In this document: positions 56,792 to 64,000 of the stretch, one piece after another | Layout: each line of letters starts with the position of its first letter | Position numbering within the stretch: the stretch's first letter is position 1 | NCBI GenBank assembly: GCA_014218235.1 | Contig: CM024763.1 | Span: forward strand, 83,376,244-83,440,243 | Length of the DNA stretch: 64,000 nt | DNA from: Colocasia esculenta | Taxonomy: Eukaryota > Streptophyta > Magnoliopsida > Alismatales > Araceae | Direction: 5' to 3' | The notes under the pieces: model-generated | What the model was told of the DNA's origin: nothing | The model's input: the letters and a program-made list of their open reading frames with translations, nothing else | The model's database searches: none | Program-made: the position numbers and the translations under genes

Positions 56792-58489
56792 GTGTTAGGC
56801 ATCTTCTGAGGGGGAGTTCTTTGCATCATCATATTCATTTGCTTCCTTGATTCAAACTGATCATATCTCTCTCCATTTCACTTCTATTTCTTTTTGACAA
56901 TGAACTCTTCAACTCACATTGTGTTGAACTTCTTGCTATATCAAATGGTGATTTGAAGAAGGACAAGTTCTGCTTGTCTGGACACTTTCACTATGCGAGA
57001 GTATATGTCTCCGCCAAGTACCAAGAAATGAATATGCAATTATTGAGGGGGAGTTTTGTTGTTCAAAGAGAATTATTTCTGATTTCAAAAACTTGCATAT
57101 CTTTATTCTGATGAAAAGTGGTTGAAATCCTCATCTCAGGGGGAGCTAGAGAATTCACAAGTCATATCTTTTGAAAAATTCAAAACTTTTCTTGCATTAC
57201 ATCAATTTCCTTGCATGATGTCCTCATTCAGGTGTCTAGAGTCTCAAAATGATCCTTTGAGTGATCTACTATATTCATTTGTCAACTCTCACCTATATTC
57301 TTCAAAACTATAGAAATTCAGATTTCTTTCAAAGACTGAAGGATAATGTGTGCCTTGAATCTAAACATGTTTTTGTTTGCAATTGATGTTGGATATAGAT
57401 GATGTCTTTTTTTGTCAAAAACTCTCCAAAATTTGTCAATTCAACAGAGCAATGGCACATGTGCTGAGAAACTGCACACCTTCACAATGAATGAAGTGCC
57501 ATGTATGTCATGAGGCACTAATGCTATCTCTGTTCAAAGGGGTTCAAAATCAAAAATAAATGAAAAACAAAATAAATATGTCCTATTCCTTTTTGATGAT
57601 GACTGAGTAACTGGAAATATTGGCGTCTAAAAAACGTATATTTTCATGTCAAAAGGTCATCATTTACCCCTTTGAGACTTGATAATGGATAAATCTTTAG
57701 TATCCAGGGACTATAGTGTGTGAAAAGCATTAGTTCTTGAGTGAACAAGATGTATCTCATTTGATAGTTTGTTTCAAAAACAAAATGAGTATATCATTGG
57801 AGAATTGTTTTAAAAGAATCATTCTTATCCATCATCAAGTTGTTCTTAAAAAATTGTTTACTTTCAACACACTTGATTTCAGTCTAAAAGATTTTTTTAT
57901 TTCTTTGGACTTGAAGAATATGGTAGTGTGTAGTTGATTGTTAAATGTATTATATCCCTCAAATCATCATTTTAATGACTCAAGTCACTGAATGCTCATA
58001 TCCTGTTGGATATTGTGTAAAACTTGAATTGTGTTGAATTTTTTGCAAAATATAACACATGAATTTTTTAGTCTCTTAAAAATCCTTGAAATGATTATTC
58101 CACCCATTGCTTATCATTATAAAGATATCCCAAAAGTCACAAAATTTTTCCATACTCAAATCTCAAATTTTTCATCAGGCCAGGTCGACACTACTCCATC
58201 TAGTGTCGACACACTTTCACTCAGGTCGACACTCACCTCCTCTAGTGTCGACACTGACCCCCTGCCAGAGTCATTTTTCACCGTGGGCGCCGGTTAAGGA
58301 TTTGGTGTTCCTGCGGGTAGCATACCCTAAAACCCCTTTTTCTTCTCCAGGTCGACCCGACGGTCGTCTTCTTTGGAATCCGGCAGGTTTTGAATCCATC
58401 TCCACCTCTTCGCTCCTCCATTCCATCACTGTTCCTCTTCTCTCATTCCTCACTCTCCATCGTCTCCTATTCCACTCCATCTTGCTCCC
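56792..58489 (+). other. F spacer between pol and env-like ORF with purine tracts
   Basis: No gene is supported in 1.7 kb. GGGGGAG tracts lie at about 56808-56818, 57044-57055 and 57137-57145. Multiple PPT-like tracts downstream of RT are a known Sirevirus feature. The end carries GTCGAC cores. Confidence 0.7.
58180..58360. repeat. GTCGAC set before the env-like ORF
   Basis: Cores start at 58183, 58204, 58224, 58246 and 58351: intervals 21, 20, 22 and 105, all close to multiples of 21. Confidence 0.9.
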
Positions 58490-60460
58490 ATGGCACCCAA
58501 GCAGGCCCCTCGCCGTGGAGCAAAGTCAAGGGCTACGGCAAGGCCCATTCCGGCAGATGATGATCCTCCTACTGAAAGGAGAACCAAGAGGCGCCATGAC
58601 CCTGCAGAGCAGCCAGGGCCGTCCTCTGCATCCCCATCATCTGCTAAGAGAGGTAGGGCTTCATCTTCTGAGCGAGGTAGAGGGTCTGCCTACCCTAGGA
58701 GGAAAATTCTGGATTCCTCTCCTGAAGTCTCTGAGAAGTCAACCTCTTCATCCTCAGAGTCTTCCCAGCCTTCTAAGAGAACTCCTTCCAAACCACTTAG
58801 TGCAGGGAAGACCATTTTGAAGCCCAGAGCTGTGGACTTAGAGGACAGTGAATTGAATGCTGCCTTTCCTGAAGTCCTAAACTTCTTCAAATTTCAGTCT
58901 TGGCAACCCTTTATCTCAGAGTTTCGCATCATCTACCCTAGACTTGTCCAGGAGTTCTACATGCATTTGGAATGCACAGATGAGGGCTACAAGTCAAAAG
59001 TCAAAGGGATTGAAATTGATATGCCTACAGACATAGCAGCTACCATATTCAAAATTCCAGATGAAGGAGCAGACTACCACAACTTTGAGTTCAACCTTCA
59101 TGAAGCATATACCGTCTTGACTGGATTGCAGGCAAATGAGTCTGATCTCAAGCAAACTCATGTCACTAAATTCAACACCAACACTTTTCCTCCAGTGTTG
59201 AGGCTTACCCATCATATCCTCACCACTATCATAACACCTCAAGGTGGTGGGAGAGACAGACTCACAGACATCCAAAGGTTTGTAATATACTGTATGAGCA
59301 AGGACATAAAGGTCAATCTCCATGTCATCATGTACCAGATCATCTCTGAGACAACTAGGGCAGATTTGCATAGATCACTTCCTTATGTAGCCCATTTGAC
59401 TCAAGTCTTCCAACACTTTGGTGTGTCTCTTGAGAATGAGAAGTCTCAGAAAATTCCTAAGTCCAATATTTACTGCTTTAAGCATGTTCAAAAGTTTATG
59501 GGCTTTAGGATTGTGGGTGATCAGGTTAGAAGAGGGCCAGCTGCAGTAGAGGCCCCTGTGGTGCAAGAGGATCAGCCTCCAGTGCAAGAGGATCAGCCTC
59601 CAGCTCAAGAGGATCAGCCTCAAGTGCATGAGGACCAGCCTCCAATGAATGAGGATCAGCCTCATGTGGCAGTTGAAGTTGATGTACCCTTTAATGCCCC
59701 TCTTTCACCTCAACTTCAGCCCTCCTCCTCCATGAACCTTGAAACTGAAATTCCATCTTTTTCTCCACAACCTCCAGTTCATGCATCCACATCCTTTGGT
59801 GGACCTTCTGTTCCACCAGAGCTATACACCTTTTTAAATGACAAATTTGATGCTTTGAACACCTCCATTCAGACTATGTCAGAAAATTTTGAGTTGAGGA
59901 TTCAGAGGTTGGAGAACACTGTGTCTGCCAAATTTATTGAACAAAAAGCAGCTTCTGACCATGCAACGCAAAGGTTTAACAGGCTGATAGGCACATTGGC
60001 AGATGCTTCAGTTGAGCTAAAAGAGCATCAAGAGGAGTTGGAAACAGTTCTTAAGGGAATTTTGGCAAATTCCCAAGCTGATGTCTTCAACACCAAGGAG
60101 ACACTCTCTCAGATTTCTAAGACAAGGCTGTCTTTTGCACATTTGGTAGATGACTTGGAGAGCATGAAGAATTTGTCTGCTCATATTGATGAAGAGATGT
60201 CTGCACTTAAAAAGGAATTCAAAGTTTTGAATAGACCTGCTTGGTCAGCTGGTTCTTCTTCATCTTCCCAGCCAATGTCAACTGAATTCAGTGCCCTTCA
60301 AGCTACAATGTCAAAGAACTCAGAGAGAATGGAACATCTATTGCATACAAGACTTTCTACTATCCAAGCACAAATGAAGTTCAGTCTGGCTTCAATGGAA
60401 AAGAGACTGACAGATATTGAGACCATTTTGATACCCATTCCTCCTCCTCCTCCCCATTAA
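58490..60460 (+). CDS. F env-like ORF (656 codons)
   Basis: ATG at 58490 (MAPKQAPRRGAKSRA). In order: a basic Ser/Pro-rich N-terminus (about residues 1-110), a central domain shared with copia-1 (about 120-330: YPRLVQEFYMHL, SKVKGIEIDMP, LPYVAHLTQVFQHFGV), five copies of a QEDQPP heptad-length repeat (about 350-390; 21-bp DNA unit), a Pro/Ser linker, then about 200 residues of predicted coiled coil and a Pro tail. No signal peptide or membrane helix is visible. The position is that of Sirevirus env-like genes, but the features suit a cytoplasmic or nuclear protein better. Confidence 0.8.
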   Translation: MAPKQAPRRGAKSRATARPIPADDDPPTERRTKRRHDPAEQPGPSSASPSSAKRGRASSSERGRGSAYPRRKILDSSPEVSEKSTSSSSESSQPSKRTPSKPLSAGKTILKPRAVDLEDSELNAAFPEVLNFFKFQSWQPFISEFRIIYPRLVQEFYMHLECTDEGYKSKVKGIEIDMPTDIAATIFKIPDEGADYHNFEFNLHEAYTVLTGLQANESDLKQTHVTKFNTNTFPPVLRLTHHILTTIITPQGGGRDRLTDIQRFVIYCMSKDIKVNLHVIMYQIISETTRADLHRSLPYVAHLTQVFQHFGVSLENEKSQKIPKSNIYCFKHVQKFMGFRIVGDQVRRGPAAVEAPVVQEDQPPVQEDQPPAQEDQPQVHEDQPPMNEDQPHVAVEVDVPFNAPLSPQLQPSSSMNLETEIPSFSPQPPVHASTSFGGPSVPPELYTFLNDKFDALNTSIQTMSENFELRIQRLENTVSAKFIEQKAASDHATQRFNRLIGTLADASVELKEHQEELETVLKGILANSQADVFNTKETLSQISKTRLSFAHLVDDLESMKNLSAHIDEEMSALKKEFKVLNRPAWSAGSSSSSQPMSTEFSALQATMSKNSERMEHLLHTRLSTIQAQMKFSLASMEKRLTDIETILIPIPPPPPH

Positions 60461-60845
60461 TGTAATTTCTTTTGATGATGTCAAAGGGGGAGAAGATAGA
60501 GCAAGAACTTGTAATGCTTTTTAAATGTGTTTTTGAAGATTGCAATGTTCATATTTTGTGAATGAAATGAATAGAAACCTTTGTGTCTTCAATGTGATTG
60601 AAAATTCTTTTGAATGAATGTGAATGTGATGAATGCTTGTCAAGCTGCTTGACCTTTGTGTGAGAATGGCCTATCTTTAGTAACATTGTGTCTTTCATGT
60701 GTGCAACTTTTAAATGTTACTAAAAATGTTCAAAGGTCTTTGACAAGTATGAATAAAAGGAAATGAAAATGCTTAAAATCACATTTCATTGAAACTTTCC
60801 ACTTCCATATGAATTTAATGTTGCCATCATCAAAAAGGGGGAGAT
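60461..60845 (+). other. F 3' untranslated region with two purine tracts
   Basis: AAAGGGGGAGAAG near 60482-60494 and the PPT AAAAAGGGGGAGAT at 60832-60845, which abuts the 3' LTR. Confidence 0.85.
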
Positions 60846-62643
60846 TGTTGGGTTGAGTGTGAATATAATTCATTTCTCCTCACATTTTGATGATGACAAG
60901 CTGTGATTTTAATGCATAACAATTGGAACATGTGAAATACATCACACCTGAAATAACAATATTCAAAAAGCATGTTTCCAAGCACATTTATCATTGATAT
61001 TCATGATAATATATTTAACTAATGATTTATGTGTTTATTTCTCAGGGACAAACATTTATTGCAAGGATGGTGTCGACACACCTCACACTGGTGTCGACAC
61101 AATGTTCCAAGATCTAAGGCAAAAGGTGAAGAAATGATCAACTAGTGTCGACACTAGTTCAGGGCAGGTCGACACTAGAGACAGATCCCAGAGAAATATG
61201 TTAACAGGCTTCTATCTCAGGTCGACACCAAATGCAGGCAGGTCGACACTAGAGAGCCTTCCCAGAAGGCCTATTTCTCAGATGGCTAAAGCAGGTCGAC
61301 ACCAAATGCAGGCAGGTCGACACTAGATGGCTCTCCCAGAAGGCCTATTTTTCAGATGGCCAAAGCAGGTCGACACGAGATGATATCAGGTCGACACTAG
61401 AGAGCCTTCCCAGAAGGCCTGTTGTGCTGTTTGGGACATGGTGTCGACACTGAATCATCTCAGGTCGACACTAGAGACCTCTCCCAGAGAATTGAGTTGC
61501 CAGTCTGGGACAGTGTGTCGACACACCTCATGGGCAGGTCGACACACTCCGGAATCTCTGTGACTTAAACTTTGTCCTGGACACGTGGCACCCTAGGGAA
61601 TTGTTGGATTAGCCTTGGATCGTGTGCCCACGACCCCCAAGGGTACATTTGGACTATTAGGGGTATAAATACCCTCCTATTGGCTATCCAGCATGCAAGA
61701 ACCCTTTCAGAGCCTCCCAGAAGTCTTGTTGGCGGCTAGAAGGTTTCTCCCCCCTGTTCTTGTCTTCCTGGTGCTTCCTCAAGCCAAATTCTCATCTGTT
61801 CAAGCATGAGAAGTGGAGATTGATTGTTGAAGAAGCAATTGGATAACCTCAAGGAAGCACATCATGTAGAAGCCGACTCTTGTGAAGAATTCAAGGAAGA
61901 TCCTGAAGATCAGATTACAAGGCATCGCCTAGGAACTTCCAGAGATCAAAGACCTTCACAATTCGACCTTCTACAAGGGAGTACATCTGAAGAGAAAAGC
62001 TATCAATACAATTCTCATCTTCATTTTTCTCTTCTGAGTGATTCTGAGATTGTGCATGGGTTGTTGCATGAGTCTCATGAATTAACTCTTGTTGAACTAG
62101 ATCTTTTGCTAGAGGATCTGAGTCTTGTGTTTTTCTAGCAAGTTGTTTGTGAGCCGTCGATCTCAGTGGTTTTGAGTCGTCGCACTCAAGGTGTTGTTGA
62201 GCAGTCTTGCTCAGGGTTCTAGAGTAGTCTTACTCTAGAGTTTGTGTGAGTTGTAAACTCAGGTGGTTGGAGTTGTTTGGCTCCAGTGGGTGTGTTGTAC
62301 CCAGGTTGTTTAGTGGATCCTCACTGTGTGAGGGGTGGATGTAGGAATCACATGGTGTGATTTCTGAACCACCTAAAAATCTCTGTGCATTGATCTGATT
62401 GTGGTTTGAATTTATCCTTCGTTAGATGCATGCATAGGATCGTTTGAATTCATCTAATCAATTTGTTCACACACTCCGTTTGCACAACTCACTCAATTCA
62501 TCTTCAGATCTGTGAAATCTGTGTTTCAATTTGTCTCTGATTCAAGAGTTCTTAAAATTGGTTAAGCTTCCGCATTAGTAGGCCTAGATCTATTCAACCC
62601 CCCCCCCTTCTAGATCTTGTCCTCATCATTTCTCGATCCTTCA
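60846..62643 (+). repeat. F 3' LTR (1798 bp)
   Basis: Partner of 49520-51288, longer mainly because it keeps a 21-bp segment lost there. After the LTR end TTCA the next bases are ATTTATAGTCCC, which leads into the TRIM. Confidence 0.93.
61069..61546. repeat. Phased GTCGAC array in F 3' LTR (14 cores)
   Basis: Cores start at 61072, 61093, 61147, 61168, 61221, 61242, 61295, 61316, 61369, 61390, 61443, 61464, 61517 and 61538. Intervals alternate 21 and 53, with a single 54, giving a 74-bp period. Confidence 0.96.
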
Positions 62644-63111
62644 ATTTATAGTCCCCCTGCTGGACAACTCAGCAACACCCGTAGGCAGGTCCACACTCGG
62701 ACCTAGGCATGACTTGGCCAACCCGGCCTCCACCACACCCTCATTCTCAGGTCGCCCCAGGGTGAGACGCTGGCACGCGCACCTGCCTCATAGCATGCCG
62801 CCTAACAATCTCCCCCCCCAGCGGCACCCCTGGGAATCGAACCCGCGACCTGCTCTGATACCAGGTATATAGGATCTCAGGCATTGTCGTTACGCCAAAA
62901 CTCGAGTTGTTGTGTAAGGATACCATCCTTCCTTATAACCCACCACAGGGTACAGTCCCCCTGCTGGACAACTCAGCAACACCTGTAGGCAGGTCCACAC
63001 TCAGACCTAGGCATGACTTGGCCAACCCAGCCTCCGCCACACCCTCATTCTCAGGTCGCCCCAGGGTGAGACGCTGGCACGCGCACCTGCCTCACAGCAT
63101 GCCGCCCAACA
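62644..63111 (-). mobile_element. TRIM-like short LTR element, 3' LTR truncated at F
   Basis: Two direct repeats, 62651-62807 and 62955-63111, are offset by exactly 304 bp with six differences, all transitions. On the minus strand the order is 5' LTR (63111 to about 62864; TATAA at 62933-62937), PBS TGGTATCAGAGC (62852-62863), PPT-like CTGGGGGGGGAGA and 3' LTR (from 62807). The internal part is only about 56 bp and has no coding capacity. The 3' LTR stops at 62644 against F. Confidence 0.75.
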
Positions 63112-63116
63112 AATTG
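63112..63116. repeat. AATTG target-site duplication, right copy
   Basis: Directly follows the terminal CCCAACA of the TRIM; equals 49515-49519. Confidence 0.75.
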
Positions 63117-64000
63117 GATGTGATCGCCACCTAGCTAGTTGCCATGATTAAGAATTAAAATAGGCTAATGTTGCTAGAAAAAAGAGAGAGAATAGGGCAC
63201 TGACCTTTGTCGCGATGGGTCTCCCCGTCGCGAGGGTGCTAGTATCGCGACGCTCCTGAAGGATGCGTCTCCGCTGTCGCGACCCTCATGCCGGTCGCAT
63301 TCTCTGCAATGCGGGAGAAAATGGATGTGGACCTTCTTCCTATCCTCCGGCCGGCCAGAGGACAAGAGCTCCTCATCAAATGATGCTTGTGTGCCTGCCA
63401 AAATGAAGAAAACAAGAAAGCAAACCCTATTAGAACATATTTAAACGTAGCATCTATTCAAAAAAGAAAGGAAAGGGGAGAGCATGGAGGGAACGGACCT
63501 GGGGGTGGCTTTTAAACCCCTAGGGTGTATAAAAATGAGGGAAGGAAAAGAGGAATGCGTTCTATCTAAGGGAAAATAGTAAAATGCATGAAAAGAGAAA
63601 GGGGAGAGGAAGGAAGAAAGAGCCCCAAATGGGACGACTCCCTGGTGTTACATGGCATCCTTGGGTCGTGCAGAAGCCTCAGAGGAAGTGGAAGTCACCT
63701 CCCTCAAGCACCAAGCTCCATAGATGAGGAAAAGTTCATGACTTGGTGAAGGGGAATGTGATGGAATGTGAGGGAATGAGAGTGCCACGAGCTAAGTGTC
63801 GGGTCTGACAAGATTTCAGCAGCACTTCGTGGCAAAAACCGGGGCTCCCCTTCCTCTGAAGAAGAATCCTTGCTTATATAGAAGAAGAGAGAGAAAATCC
63901 CGTCCTTGGGAGATAATGACCTAAAATGAAACGATAAAATCATGTAAATCCGCATGGAAGAGTCCTAGGGTGGTCCTCAAGGGTCCTTGAACCTCAAACC
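63117..64000 (-). other. Probable 5' leader/LTR of element E
   Basis: No gene is supported. Four TCGCGA-type words lie in 63205-63300. A minus-strand TATATAA at 63874-63880 could be the LTR promoter. Assignment to E is inferred from the surrounding nesting and the shared words, not from a matching LTR pair. Confidence 0.4.

Larger units (their letters stand above)
49520..62643 (+). mobile_element. Sirevirus F (Ty1/copia) with env-like gene, 13.1 kb
   Basis: LTR, PBS, gag, pol in copia order (protease, integrase, RT, RNase H), five purine tracts, env-like ORF, PPT and LTR. It is the same lineage as copia-1. Pol and env-like are open; gag is broken. The right LTR joins directly to a TRIM. Confidence 0.95.

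Noticed and set aside
62830..62865. tRNA gene
   Set aside because: A B-box-like GGTTCGATTCC and a CTCTGATACCA end are present, but there is no A-box, anticodon arm or acceptor stem; it is a PBS plus linker.

Overview
This window is plant heterochromatin made almost entirely of LTR retrotransposons inserted into one another; I see no host gene, rRNA or tRNA gene. Ty1/copia Sirevirus, Ty3/gypsy chromovirus (chromodomain) and Tat-type Ty3/gypsy elements, iMet-type primer-binding sites and a TRIM point to a flowering plant, probably a large eudicot genome. Species cannot be read from the sequence.

Layout, using names invented here. Element E is the oldest visible host: a minus-strand Tat-lineage Ty3/gypsy element, from 40788 to about 49519 and probably again from 63112 to 64000. 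Chromovirus A (+ strand) is inserted in the integrase of E: 5' LTR remnant 9457-10690, internal 10691-15304 and 37361-37696, 3' LTR 37697-40787. The 5' LTR of A is cut by D, the right part of another LTR (7463-9456) whose 59-bp minisatellite lies just upstream of a TATA box. D is cut by copia-1, a minus-strand Sirevirus (1-7462, continuing off the left edge). The pol of A is cut between integrase and chromodomain by chromovirus B (minus, 15334-37355). B is cut inside a gag zinc knuckle by chromovirus C (+, 21554-33059). In the leader of E sits Sirevirus F (+, 49520-62643), joined directly to an antisense TRIM (62644-63111); together they are flanked by one AATTG duplication.

Coding state: all gag-pol genes are broken to some degree. 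C has the most similar LTRs and the fewest lesions; F keeps a 1051-codon pol and a 656-codon env-like ORF. A, B and E carry many stops, often where CAG became TAG or CGA became TGA.

Most interesting signals: (1) a strictly phased array of GTCGAC palindromes in the LTRs of F, as pairs 21 bp apart repeated every 74 bp, with nearly the same geometry in the LTRs of the unrelated gypsy element B, and further sets inside the gag and the env leader of F; (2) two short GT-AG introns interrupting gag in both A and C; (3) a covarying hairpin with an AGGA loop between the pol stop and the polypurine tract in A, B and C; (4) the F-TRIM unit sharing one target-site duplication; (5) a copy of spacer plus PBS left at the outer end of the 3' LTR of B.
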